From Streptomyces sp. SCL15-4 (GTDB lineage Bacteria; Actinomycetota; Actinomycetes; Streptomycetales; Streptomycetaceae), in the NCBI RefSeq assembly GCF_033366695.1, contig NZ_JAOBTQ010000001.1, positions 8,060,001-8,124,000 of the forward strand: a stretch of DNA of 64,000 bases, written 5' to 3'. The position numbers and the translations under genes were made by a program. Of the stretch, positions 54,892 to 63,686 are shown one piece after another. Position 1 is the stretch's first letter. The number at the start of each line of letters is the position of its first letter. The notes beneath the pieces were generated by a model. It was given only the letters and a program-made list of their open reading frames with translations. It made no database searches and was not told the DNA's origin.

Positions 54892-55542
54892 ATGACGGCT
54901 CCCCGCAGGCACATGCCCGGCTGGGCGAAGGCGGTGACCGCCTTCGTACTGGTACTCGCGCTGCTGTTCGCCGGGATCGGACTGGCCGTGCTGCCGGGCA
55001 TCAAAGGTCTGTTCGGCACGGAGACGCACGACCGCTCGGGCCCCGCTCTCCTCAAGTCCATCAAGGACATGAGCCGTTACGACGCGGCCTCGGGCAACTT
55101 CCAGGTCGTCGTCGACCTGGAGAAGGACACCAAGTACCTCCCGGACGCCCTTCGTGGTACCCGCACCCTGTACGTCGGCGCCGGCACGGTGGACGCGTAC
55201 GTGGACCTCGGCAAGGTGGGCGGCAAGGACGTGACGGTGAACAAGGAACGTACGTCGGCCACGCTGCGGCTCCCGCACGCACGACTGGGCGCACCGGCCC
55301 TGGACGCCGAACACTCCTACGCCGTCTCCAAGCAGCGCGGGCTGCTCGACCGTCTGGGCGACCTGTTCTCGGACAACCCCAACAGCGAACACGCCGTACA
55401 GAAGCTCGCCGTGTCCCACATCCGCGAGGCGGCCGAAGGCAGCGGACTGGTCGCACGGGCCGAGTCCAACACCACGGACATGCTGGAGGGTCTGCTGCAC
55501 TCCCTCGGATTCAAGGAGGTGCGCGTCTCCTACAGCCACTGA
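54892..55542 (+). CDS. DUF4230-family membrane-anchored protein
   Basis: 216 residues from ATG 54892, five bases after AAGGAGGA. One N-terminal membrane helix (about 11-37, VTAFVLVLALLFAGIGLAVLP) is followed by an extracytoplasmic domain: LLKSIKDMSRYDAASGNFQVVVDLEKD and later LVARAESNTTDMLEGLLHSLGFKEVRV. This layout is DUF4230, whose function is unknown. The next gene, VanZ-like, is 72 bases downstream and may share the transcript. Confidence 0.85.
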   Translation: MTAPRRHMPGWAKAVTAFVLVLALLFAGIGLAVLPGIKGLFGTETHDRSGPALLKSIKDMSRYDAASGNFQVVVDLEKDTKYLPDALRGTRTLYVGAGTVDAYVDLGKVGGKDVTVNKERTSATLRLPHARLGAPALDAEHSYAVSKQRGLLDRLGDLFSDNPNSEHAVQKLAVSHIREAAEGSGLVARAESNTTDMLEGLLHSLGFKEVRVSYSH

Positions 55543-55614
55543 CCCGCCCGGCACTCCGCCGATTTCACGGGTGACCTTCCCGCCACGCACGGCCGTCGAC
55601 GACTGGAGGACCGA

Positions 55615-56367
55615 ATGGCCCGCATCGCCTTGTCCTCACGCGCAGCCTCTCCCGGCCGCGCGTCCCGAACGAGTCGCCTCGCCCGGTTCGGCCTTCGGGC
55701 CCGGAACGGGACGGAGGCACAGCCCCGCGAGGACGCCGAGCGGGCTCCGATGACGAAGACGGCAGCAAGAGGTGGCCTCTTCGCGAGGGCGCGGACGCGA
55801 TGGAGCGGCGGCCCTTCCCGGAACGCGACGGAGGGCAGCGCGGGTGACGTCCGTGCGGCCACCGCGGCGAGGCGCGCCGAGGAGACGGCGCCCGGCCGCG
55901 CGCGCCGTCGACACGTGCTCCCGCTGCCGGTGCGGATACTGGCGATGCTCTGCGCCTTCGTCTTCATGGTGGCCTTCGCCGTCGTACTGGCCAAGATCAC
56001 CCTGGAGCCGTCCCCGGCCTCGGTCTCCCTGACGCACAGCAACCTGCATCCCGGTCGCTCCCTCAAGGCCTATCTGGACCAGTCCGAACTGCGGGACGCC
56101 GTCAAGCAGGTCGGCGGCAACCTCCTGCTGGGCGTGCCGTTCGGGGTCCTGCTGCCGGTGCTCGCGCCGGGGGCCCGGGGATTCTGGCGGGTGCTGCTGC
56201 TGACCGCGATCGTGATGCTGCTGGTGGAGACGGCCCAGGGCGCCCTGGTCACCGGGCGGGTCTTCGACGTGGACGACGTCATCCTCAACACCTCCGGCGC
56301 GTTGGCCGGCTACCTGTTGCTGGGCCGCAGGCTCGGGCGGGTGCACGATCGCCGCAAGAGCGCGTGA
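55615..56367 (+). CDS. VanZ-family membrane protein
   Basis: 250 residues from ATG 55615, seven bases after GGAGG. A long basic, disordered N-terminus (about 1-100) precedes about four membrane helices with VanZ features: the helix pair around VGGNLLLGVPFGVLLPVL, VETAQGALVTGRVFDVDDVILNTSGALAGYLL. VanZ-like proteins affect sensitivity to glycopeptides in some hosts, but most are of unknown role. A Glu and two Asp in the conserved C-terminal core are kept. No van resistance genes are nearby. Confidence 0.88.
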   Translation: MARIALSSRAASPGRASRTSRLARFGLRARNGTEAQPREDAERAPMTKTAARGGLFARARTRWSGGPSRNATEGSAGDVRAATAARRAEETAPGRARRRHVLPLPVRILAMLCAFVFMVAFAVVLAKITLEPSPASVSLTHSNLHPGRSLKAYLDQSELRDAVKQVGGNLLLGVPFGVLLPVLAPGARGFWRVLLLTAIVMLLVETAQGALVTGRVFDVDDVILNTSGALAGYLLLGRRLGRVHDRRKSA

Positions 56368-56470
56368 CGCGGACGCCGGTGCCTCCGCTCGCTGCCGGCC
56401 GCGCATCCTTGAGCCCGCCGGTGTTGCAGGAGTCGCCGGTCACCACCGACGTGCTCGGCGAACGGCTTAC

Positions 56471-56486
56471 CCCGGGCCTGCCCGGG
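56471..56486. terminator. Short hairpin between convergent genes
   Basis: CCCGGGC-CT-GCCCGGG, a perfect 7-base stem, lies between the VanZ and STAS gene stops. With such a small loop it is only a candidate terminator. Confidence 0.35.
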
Positions 56487-56535
56487 ATCGAGATCAGCGC
56501 GAGCGCGGCGATGGCCGGCCGGTCGCGAGGTGGTG

Positions 56536-56922
56536 TCAGGGGCTGAGCGCGTCGCGCAGAGTGGGCCGGCAGACGATGACCTCGTCCACGCCGACGATCT
56601 GGAGGGTCCGCAGAACGGGCGCGGCGGGGGCGGCCAGCCGGAGCCAGCCGCCGGCCTCGGCGGCGGCCTGGTGGGCGGCGATGAGGATGTTGATGCCGGT
56701 GGAGTCCATGAAGGCGACCTGCCGCATGTCGACCACGAGGCGTGGCCTGCCGGTGCGCGCGGTGTTCAGGGCGTGGCGGAGCGTGCCGCCGGTGTGGTGG
56801 TCGATCTCGCCGGTCAGCGTGATGACGTGGATGCCTTCGGTGACGGTGGTCACGGCGGACAACCTGCCGGGCGGCGGTGTCTGCTCCGCCGGTGCGCTCT
56901 GTGCACCTCGTGGATCGGCCAT
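56536..56922 (-). CDS. STAS-domain anti-sigma factor antagonist
   Basis: 128 residues from ATG 56922. The STAS domain (about 35-128) has VITLTGEIDHHTGGTLRHAL and VVDMRQVAFMDSTGINILI; the Ser of MDSTG is the conserved phosphorylation site. In the SpoIIAA/RsbV scheme this protein, when unphosphorylated, binds an RsbW-like kinase and frees a sigma factor. The divergent gene encodes such a kinase and the next a PP2C phosphatase, a complete partner-switch set. Confidence 0.93.
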   Translation of the reverse strand: MADPRGAQSAPAEQTPPPGRLSAVTTVTEGIHVITLTGEIDHHTGGTLRHALNTARTGRPRLVVDMRQVAFMDSTGINILIAAHQAAAEAGGWLRLAAPAAPVLRTLQIVGVDEVIVCRPTLRDALSP

Positions 56923-57041
56923 GCCGGTGATACTGGCACACGAAGACCTCGGCCCGCACTGCCGCCCGTGCGGTGCCGGCGATGTTCCCGCGTCGGGAGA
57001 GTCGGCACCGAGGACGGGGCGTGCATCGCGCGGGCGGGGGT

Positions 57042-57560
57042 ATGCGAGTGGATGTGAACGGGGTAATGAGGGCGACCGCGATGGATTCCGTGCCGGTGGG
57101 CGAGGACGGTACCGCACCTGACGAACGGGCCTTGCAGGCCACGCTGGCCCTGGACGGTGACGGCTCCGTCATCGCCCAGGCCCGGCACCTGGCCGCGGGC
57201 TTCCTGACCCGCGTGCAGAGGGACCACGGGCTGCCGGTCTCGCAGCGCGCGCTGGAGCTGACCCAGCTGGTGGTCAGCGAGCTGGTCACCAACGCCCGCA
57301 AGTACGCGCCCGGCCCGGTCCTGCTGGACCTGCGCATCGCCGGCGACGCGGTGGAGGTGGTGGTGTGGGACTCCGATCCGGTCCTGCCGGTGGCCCGGGC
57401 CGCGGACGCGGGGCGGGTGGGACAGCACGGGCTGGAGATCGTCATGGCCGTCGCCCAGGGCTTCGAGGTGCAGCGGGAGCCGGTCGGCAAACGCATCACC
57501 GTCCGCATCGCCCTGCTCGACGACCCAGGAGGGTCGCTCGCCGGACGCCACCCCTCGTAA
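57042..57560 (+). CDS. RsbW/SpoIIAB-like anti-sigma kinase (HATPase_c)
   Basis: 172 residues from ATG 57042 (ATG 57066 alternative). The HATPase domain shows LTQLVVSELVTNARKYAPG (N box) and WDSDP...GRVGQHGLEIVMAVA (G1/G2 boxes). These proteins phosphorylate STAS antagonists and may bind sigma factors. It is divergent from the STAS gene and 281 bases upstream of the phosphatase gene. Many Streptomyces homologues are orphan kinases, so the cognate sigma factor cannot be named. Confidence 0.9.
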   Translation: MRVDVNGVMRATAMDSVPVGEDGTAPDERALQATLALDGDGSVIAQARHLAAGFLTRVQRDHGLPVSQRALELTQLVVSELVTNARKYAPGPVLLDLRIAGDAVEVVVWDSDPVLPVARAADAGRVGQHGLEIVMAVAQGFEVQREPVGKRITVRIALLDDPGGSLAGRHPS

Positions 57561-57841
57561 ACGCCTGCACGGCTCCGGCTGCCGTAGACCATCAGGTTCT
57601 CGTGCGCCTCCGGATACGGTCCGCCGGGGAGCACGGCCGTCACACGGTGTGGCCGGCCGCTGCCGAAACAGCCGTATGTCCCGCGTGGGCGGCGGGTACT
57701 CGGTGGAGCGCCTGCCCGAAGACGGGTTACCCACCTGAGCGCCAGAGGGAGTTTCAAAAGTGGCGACTCATCCTGAGCCGCGCGCGGCCGTAGCCGGGAT
57801 CGGTGATCCTTTGGGCGCTCGCCCGCTGAAGGGGTCGGACC

Positions 57842-59059
57842 GTGACTGAGAGCAGCGCGGTGTCACTGGTGCGGTTGATGCAGGCCAGCCACACCGCCAC
57901 GCTCGAGCGGCTGCCGGGAATGATCGCCGAGCATGCCGCCGCGGCGGGGATGCACGACGTGGCGGTCTTCGTGGTGGACGTCCGCGAGACGGTGCTGCGC
58001 CGGCTCACCGGCCAGGGGCCGACCGCCGGCGGCGGCGGACAGGAGTTCACCGTCTCGGGCAGTCTGCCCGGTCAGGCGTACCAGCGCGTGGAACTGATCC
58101 CCGAACGGGACGGGCCGCAGGATCGTCCGGGCGGCCGGAGGTGGTGGGTGGCCATCACCGACGGCGTCGAGCGCCTGGGTGTGCTGCGAGCCGACACCCA
58201 TACCGATGACGAGCCCATCCGGCAGGCCCTGCGCGACCTGGCGTCCATGACGGCCCTGCTGCTGCTCAGCAAGCGGTCCTTCAGCGACTCCTACGCGCGC
58301 CTGGTGCGCACCGAGCCCATGAACGTGGCCGCGGAGATGCAGTGGAACCTCACCCCGCCGCCCGCCTACGCCGGAGACGACGCCACCGTGGGCGCGGTGA
58401 TGGAACCCGCCTACCAGGTCGGCGGCGACGTCTTCGACTACGCCGTGGCCGGCAGCACCCTCCACCTGGGTGTCTTCGACGCGATGGGCCACGACACCAC
58501 CGCCGGCATCACCGCCAACGTCGCCGTGGCCGCCTGCCGCAACGCCCGCCGCCAGGGCGCCTCCCTGAGCGAGACCAGCGAGCAGGTGGAACGGACCCTG
58601 ATGGAACAGTTCAGCAACGGCCGCTACGTCACCGGCATCCTGGCCGACCTGGACCTGGAAAGCGGCCGGCTGACGTGGATCAACCGTGGCCACCACCTGC
58701 CGATCCTGATCCGCGGCAACCGCTGGACCACCGAACTGGCCTGCCCTCCGGCCGGCCCCATGGGCGCCGGCCTCGGCCTGCCGGTCATCACAGCCACCGA
58801 GCAGCTCCAGCCCGAGGACCGCCTGCTGCTCTACACCGACGGCATCGTCGAGGCCCGGGACGCCTGGGGAAGAGAGTTCGGCCGGGACCGGTTCGTCGAC
58901 TTCATCCTGCGCCACCACTCCGGTCAGCACACCTTGCACGAGACCTTGCGCCGGCTGATGGCCGCCGTGGTGGCACACCACGACGGCAAGCTCGACGACG
59001 ACGCCACCGTCCTGCTCACCGAATGGCGCGGTGGTCACCAGCAGGAATTGACCCCGTGA
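57842..59059 (+). CDS. PP2C (SpoIIE-type) serine phosphatase
   Basis: 405 residues from GTG 57842. An N-terminal sensor-like region of about 160 residues (weakly GAF-like) precedes a PP2C/SpoIIE domain with YQVGGDVFDYAV, GVFDAMGHDT, LLLYTDGIVEA and KLDDDATVLL giving the metal aspartates. It should dephosphorylate the STAS antagonist encoded nearby and switch on the related sigma factor. Comparable in type to the phosphatase at 14869, but with a different sensor region. Confidence 0.92.
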   Translation: MTESSAVSLVRLMQASHTATLERLPGMIAEHAAAAGMHDVAVFVVDVRETVLRRLTGQGPTAGGGGQEFTVSGSLPGQAYQRVELIPERDGPQDRPGGRRWWVAITDGVERLGVLRADTHTDDEPIRQALRDLASMTALLLLSKRSFSDSYARLVRTEPMNVAAEMQWNLTPPPAYAGDDATVGAVMEPAYQVGGDVFDYAVAGSTLHLGVFDAMGHDTTAGITANVAVAACRNARRQGASLSETSEQVERTLMEQFSNGRYVTGILADLDLESGRLTWINRGHHLPILIRGNRWTTELACPPAGPMGAGLGLPVITATEQLQPEDRLLLYTDGIVEARDAWGREFGRDRFVDFILRHHSGQHTLHETLRRLMAAVVAHHDGKLDDDATVLLTEWRGGHQQELTP

Positions 59060-59226
59060 ACCCCGTCTCCCACACGGAAGGCAGGAGCAAGGAATCCCTC
59101 CCGTCGAGACGTCTCGCCGTTTCAGTCCCGGCACCCGTGCAACTCGGCCGTGGTTCCTACCGGCCGGAGCCTTGGCGCAAGCCGGGCTTGCGGTGACCGA
59201 AGACACACCTTACGAGGAGGGCAAGG

Positions 59227-60687
59227 ATGGATCACTCTCGTGTCCCTGTGCTGGAGGCGTTGCAGGAGTTCCGGCGTCGCGGCGACGTGGTGTACGGGCC
59301 TCCCGGTCACAAGCAGGGTCTGGGAGTCGATCCACGAGTCCTGGACATCGTGGGGGAGGGCGTGTTCGGCTCGGACGTGCTGTCCCTGAACGGGCTCGAC
59401 GACCGCCGTGAGTCACAAGGGGTGCTCACCCAGGCGGAAGAGCTGATGGCCGACGCCGTCGGTGCCGAGCAGGCCTTCTTCTCCACCTGTGGCAGCTCCC
59501 TGTCGGTCAAGACGGCCATGCTGGCCGTGGCCGGGCCGGGCGAGAAACTCCTCGTCTCGCGCAATGCCCACAAGTCCGTGATCGCCGGCGTCATCGTCAA
59601 CGGAGTGCAGCCGGTGTGGGTACACCCCAAGTTCGACACCGAGCGCCACCTGGCCCATCCGCCGGAGCCCGACGACGTACGCCGGGCCCTGCGGGAGCAC
59701 CCCGATGCCAAGGGCATGCTGCTGATCACCCCGACGGACTGGGGATCGTGCGCCGACATCCGCGGTACCGCCGCCGTCTGCCACGACCACGACATTCCCC
59801 TGATCGTCGACGAGGCCTGGGGAGCCCATCTGCCCTTCCATCCCGACCTGCCGGCCTGGGGCATGAACGCCGACGCGGACCTCGTCGTCACCAGCGTCCA
59901 CAAGATGGGCGGCGCCATCGAACAGAGCTCCGTCTTCCATCTCCAGGGCGACCGGGTCTCACCCGAGGTGCTCAAGCAGCGCGAGGACCTGCTCGGCACC
60001 ACCAGTTCCTCCTCCCTGGTGTACGCCACCCTCGACGGATGGCGCCGCCACATGGTCCAGCACGGGCACGACCTGCTGGACGCGGCGCTGCACCGCACGG
60101 CACGCATCCGCAAGGCCGTCGCCGACATGCCCGGTCTGCGCCTGATGGGGCCGGAGGTCGTGGAGCAGGGGCTGACGGCGGAGCTGGACCTGCTGAAGAT
60201 CACCATCGACGTACGGGAACTCGGCATCAGCGGGATGCAGGCCGCCGAGTGGCTGCGCGCGCACTGCCACGTGGACATCGGCTCCTCCGACACGTGCCGG
60301 ATCAGCGCACAGGTCACCCACGCCGACAACGACCGGACCGAGAACCTCCTCACCGACTCGCTGCGCCGCCTCGTCGAGCACGCCGACACCATCGAGAAGC
60401 AACCGCCCATCCGCCTGCCCGAGCCCCGCACGCTGCAGTTGGAGCAGGCCATGCTCCCGCGTGACGCCTTCTTCGGCAGCGCCGAGCACGTCCCGGCCCG
60501 GCAGGCGGTGGGACGCGTCGCGGCGGAGACGATCAGCCCGTACCCGCCCGGTGTTCCCGTCGTGGCCCCGGGTGAGGTGATCACCCGGGAAGTCGTCGAC
60601 TACCTCACCAGCGGTGTGGCCGCCGGCCTGCTCATCCCCGACGCCGCCGACCCCAGCGCCGAAACGCTGCGGGTGACGACGCGGTAG
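59227..60687 (+). CDS. Orn/Lys/Arg decarboxylase-family PLP enzyme
   Basis: 486 residues from ATG 59227 (GAGGAGGG upstream). Aspartate-aminotransferase-fold PLP decarboxylase of the short SpeA/YaaO type: PGHKQG near the start, STCGSSLSVKTAMLAV, IVDEAWGAH (PLP-pyridine Asp) and TSVHKMGG (Schiff-base Lys). It should decarboxylate a basic amino acid, arginine, lysine or ornithine, for polyamine or acid-stress functions. The C-terminal substrate-binding domain is present. It stands alone on its strand. Confidence 0.92.
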   Translation: MDHSRVPVLEALQEFRRRGDVVYGPPGHKQGLGVDPRVLDIVGEGVFGSDVLSLNGLDDRRESQGVLTQAEELMADAVGAEQAFFSTCGSSLSVKTAMLAVAGPGEKLLVSRNAHKSVIAGVIVNGVQPVWVHPKFDTERHLAHPPEPDDVRRALREHPDAKGMLLITPTDWGSCADIRGTAAVCHDHDIPLIVDEAWGAHLPFHPDLPAWGMNADADLVVTSVHKMGGAIEQSSVFHLQGDRVSPEVLKQREDLLGTTSSSSLVYATLDGWRRHMVQHGHDLLDAALHRTARIRKAVADMPGLRLMGPEVVEQGLTAELDLLKITIDVRELGISGMQAAEWLRAHCHVDIGSSDTCRISAQVTHADNDRTENLLTDSLRRLVEHADTIEKQPPIRLPEPRTLQLEQAMLPRDAFFGSAEHVPARQAVGRVAAETISPYPPGVPVVAPGEVITREVVDYLTSGVAAGLLIPDAADPSAETLRVTTR

Positions 60688-60746
60688 GGCGGTTCGCAGA
60701 CCACGCGACTCCGGGCGGAAACGGCACGAGCAGGAGCGAGCCGCCC
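60687..60746. terminator. Imperfect long-loop hairpin between convergent genes
   Basis: GGGCGGTTCGC (60687-60697) can pair with GCGAGCCGCCC (60736-60746) with one G-U pair, in the 70-base gap between the decarboxylase and methyltransferase stops. A candidate bidirectional terminator. Confidence 0.4.
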
Positions 60747-60757
60747 GCCACCCGGGC

Positions 60758-61768
60758 CTAGTCCGCGCTCACGGCCTCGACGACGGACAGCACCGTCGGC
60801 GTCGGCACGATCCGCCGCAGGCGCAGACCCGCCTCCTTGAAGAGCTGGACGAAGTCCTCTTCGGTGCGCTCGCGTCCCACCAGGGAGGACATCATCATCA
60901 GGTCGAGGGCCTTGGACTGGTGGGGCAGGTCACCGGGTGGTACGACGGCGTCGATGACGAGGACGCGGCCGCCCGGTGCCATGGCCTGCCGGCAGTTGCG
61001 CAGGATCGTGGCGGACTGCTCGTCGTCCCAGTCGTGGAGGATCCGCTTGATGAGGTAGATGTCCGCCGTCGGGACCGAGGAGAAGAAGTCGCCCTCGACC
61101 GCGGACCATCGGCCCACGATGTCGCCGCGGTCGCCCAGCCGGTGGCCGGCGAGGACGTGTGCCTGGTCGTGGAGCACTCCGCGCAGGCCCGGCTGACGGC
61201 GGAGCACCTCGACGAGCAGGCCGCCGTGGCCGCCGCCCACGTCCACGACGGTGCCCGTGGGCGGAAAGTGGTAGGCCTCGGCGATGGGTTCGTTCTCGTG
61301 GTCCGACAGGGCGGCCATGCCGACGTGGAAGACGGCGGCGGTTTCCGCGTCGCGCGCGAAGTAGTCGAAGAACGTGGTGCCGAAGATGCCGGTGAACGCG
61401 GAGCCGCCGTCGGTCAGGCAGCGGTGCATCTCCCCGGCGGGGCGCCACATGGTGGCGTCGGTGAGCATCAGGATCGCGGCACGGGCGGAATGAGGAGCGT
61501 CCGAGCGCAGCGCCTGACCGGTGGCGGTCAGCCGGAAACGCCCCGCGCCCGTCTCCTCGACCACGCCGCGAGTGGCGAGCAGCCGCAGGACTCGCCCGAG
61601 GTTGCGGGCGTCGGTCCCTGTCGCCTCGGCCAGCCACTCGACGCTCTGGTCACCGTCCGCCATGTGGTCGGCCACCCGCACGGCAGCGGCGGCGCGCAGC
61701 GCCGCGGGAAACAGGAAGCCCAGACTTTCGTCGATCAGCCGGGCGGCGGACTGCCGTGCCGTGTCCAT
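60758..61768 (-). CDS. SAM-dependent O-methyltransferase (AcIOMT/plant-OMT-like)
   Basis: 336 residues from ATG 61768 (AGAGG about 9 bases upstream). An N-terminal winged-helix dimerisation domain (SVEWLAEATGTDARNLGRVLRLLATRGVVEE) precedes a Rossmann methyltransferase domain with motif I VVDVGGGHGGLLVEVL and KRILHDWDDEQSATILRNC, which carries the catalytic-base His region. This family methylates hydroxyls of polyketides, phenolics and other secondary metabolites. The substrate is unclear, since no aromatic pathway lies adjacent. Confidence 0.92.
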   Translation of the reverse strand: MDTARQSAARLIDESLGFLFPAALRAAAAVRVADHMADGDQSVEWLAEATGTDARNLGRVLRLLATRGVVEETGAGRFRLTATGQALRSDAPHSARAAILMLTDATMWRPAGEMHRCLTDGGSAFTGIFGTTFFDYFARDAETAAVFHVGMAALSDHENEPIAEAYHFPPTGTVVDVGGGHGGLLVEVLRRQPGLRGVLHDQAHVLAGHRLGDRGDIVGRWSAVEGDFFSSVPTADIYLIKRILHDWDDEQSATILRNCRQAMAPGGRVLVIDAVVPPGDLPHQSKALDLMMMSSLVGRERTEEDFVQLFKEAGLRLRRIVPTPTVLSVVEAVSAD

Positions 61769-62689
61769 TGCTGTGTCACCTCTTCTTGGGCGGGGCCCGG
61801 TTCCCGTGGCGGGCGGGCCGCGCGTGCGGGGACGGGCGGAGACGGTGGTTGCCGTCGGGGGTGATACGGTCAGAAGGACCGGTGTTGACCGGTGCGCGGG
61901 TTCGGTGAGACCGCTGGTCCCAGTGCATCCCCTAGGGCACGGCGCGGACAGAGGGCTTCCGGCCGTCTTCACCCGAACGTGGACAGGCCTTGCCCGACTG
62001 GTGTTGGCGAGGGCGCGGAACAGGCCTCGGGCGTGGCGGCAGCGCTCCTACGGCTCCTCGCCGCCTTCCCGCTGTGGTTTCCGCCGCCGGCTCGCCTCGC
62101 CGCGGGAACGCTCCCGTCGTCCGCCCGGCCGTGCCGTACCCGGCCTGCCTTGTCCTCGTCCTTGCCCGTCGCCCGGCCCCGCCGCTGTCGGCTGTCGTGC
62201 CCCCGTTCGCCGCGCGGTCGGCGAGGCGGTCATGGCGGCCGCCGAACCGATCGACGCGGTCGGGGACGTGGGGGACGGCCCGGAGACCCCCACGACCGTA
62301 CTGTCCGCCGCGACCGCCGACATGCCCGCGCTCGCGGTGTTCGCTGTACGCCCGGCCGGCCTTGAGCTGAATGGCATGCCGCCATCGGCTGCCCGTCCGC
62401 GGCCACGCCCCGACGCGCGTTCCATTCGCCGTGCCGCTCGCCGCCTCGTTGACCGTCCCGCCGTCGAACGCTTCGGGCACCTGCTGGACGCCGACGGCTG
62501 TGGCCCGGAGATGCCCGAGGCGGGACGCGACACGTTCCCGCACACGTGTGCCGGTGGACCGGACCGCGAGTCCGATCCACGCAGGCCCATCGGACCGTAC
62601 TCGCCTCCCGGTCGCCGCGGCGTGCTGGACGCCGATGCGACAGGGGCCACCGGCCCGGGTCACGGTCCCGGATGCCGTCGGCCGTGGGG
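61769..62689. other. Long gene-poor stretch before the AraC gene
   Basis: About 920 bases without a convincing gene. A plus-strand frame from the ATG near 62232 stays open past 62690, but it runs into the antisense of the AraC gene, has no ribosome site and turns into Arg/Pro-rich sequence. It may be a decayed gene. The methyltransferase promoter must lie near 61770-61900. Confidence 0.35.
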
Positions 62690-63589
62690 TCACGCGCCGC
62701 GGGCCGTCGCACGGAAGGCCGTCGGTGTCGTGCCCGTCCGCTGTCGGAAGAACTTGGTGAAGTCGCTGGCGTCGGCGAAGCCGAGGCGTGCGGCGACGGC
62801 GGCGACGGTCAACGGGCCGTGGGCCAGCTCCCTTCTGGCCTCCAGCACCACGCGTTCGTCGATGTAGCGCTTCGCCGGCATGCCGGTGGCAGCCTCTGTC
62901 GCCCGGGTGAGCGTGCGACGGCTGTAGCCGAGTGCCGCCGCGTAGTCCTCCACCCGGCGGGTGACCGCGAAGTCGCGCTCCACGGCCGCGCGGAAACGGC
63001 GGAACGTCTCGTTCGGGGCCGGCCTGCCGGGCTCGGAACCGTACGCCCTCGCCAGGCGCACCATCAGCACCGCCAGCAGATGCCGCAGCACCTGCACATG
63101 GGACTCCAGAGGCAGCTCGGCCATCGCCTCGTACTCGTACCGCAAGTGCTCCAGTGCCCGGCGCAGGCCCTCCGCGTGCGGAGTGTCCGGTCTGAGGGGT
63201 GCCTGGGCCGACGCCAGGTCGGCGACCGAGGCGGCGGCCGTCTCCGTGTCGGGGAAACCCGGGGGAAAGGCGACCACCAGGCCTTCGGCCCTCGTCAGAT
63301 CCGTGCCCCAGCGCTGTACCTGTCCGGGACGGATCCACAGCCAGGCGCCGCCGGACAGTTCGTACCGGGTGAAGTCCACCGAGACCGTCAGGCGGCTGCC
63401 CGGCCGCACGGCGACGAGCTGGTGGAAGGCCGGGCGCAACGACGCGTACGGATCGTTGCCGTGCCGGCGGGCGCGCTCGGCCAGCCCCGCCAGCTCCACC
63501 AGCTCCAGACCCGGCGGGGAGCCGGCCGTGCGCCGCAGCGCGAGGTCCCGGATGACCGACCGCCGCGCAACCTGTCCGTTTTTCCCCAT
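62690..63589 (-). CDS. AraC-family transcriptional regulator
   Basis: 299 residues from ATG 63589. The N-terminal cupin-like ligand-binding part (FHQLVAVRPGSRLTVSVDFTRYEL) is followed by a C-terminal double helix-turn-helix of AraC type (VEDYAAALGYSRRTLTRATEAATGMPAKRYIDERVVLEARREL, VAAVAARLGFADASDFTKFFRQRTG). It is divergent from the UbiX-like decarboxylase gene 97 bases away and probably regulates it in response to an aromatic acid. Confidence 0.93.
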   Translation of the reverse strand: MGKNGQVARRSVIRDLALRRTAGSPPGLELVELAGLAERARRHGNDPYASLRPAFHQLVAVRPGSRLTVSVDFTRYELSGGAWLWIRPGQVQRWGTDLTRAEGLVVAFPPGFPDTETAAASVADLASAQAPLRPDTPHAEGLRRALEHLRYEYEAMAELPLESHVQVLRHLLAVLMVRLARAYGSEPGRPAPNETFRRFRAAVERDFAVTRRVEDYAAALGYSRRTLTRATEAATGMPAKRYIDERVVLEARRELAHGPLTVAAVAARLGFADASDFTKFFRQRTGTTPTAFRATARGA

Positions 63590-63686
63590 GTCGAGTCCCG
63601 AGTGTACCGCCGCACCCCGTGACCGGGCTCCTAACGTGAGGACGTAGTCGCAGACCAGCGCGGTGCACGCGGGAAGGAAGGCCGGT

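Noticed and set aside
62232..62867. Open plus-strand frame before and across the AraC gene
   Set aside because: No ribosome site, composition turns Arg/Pro-rich, and it overlaps a clear AraC-family gene on the other strand.
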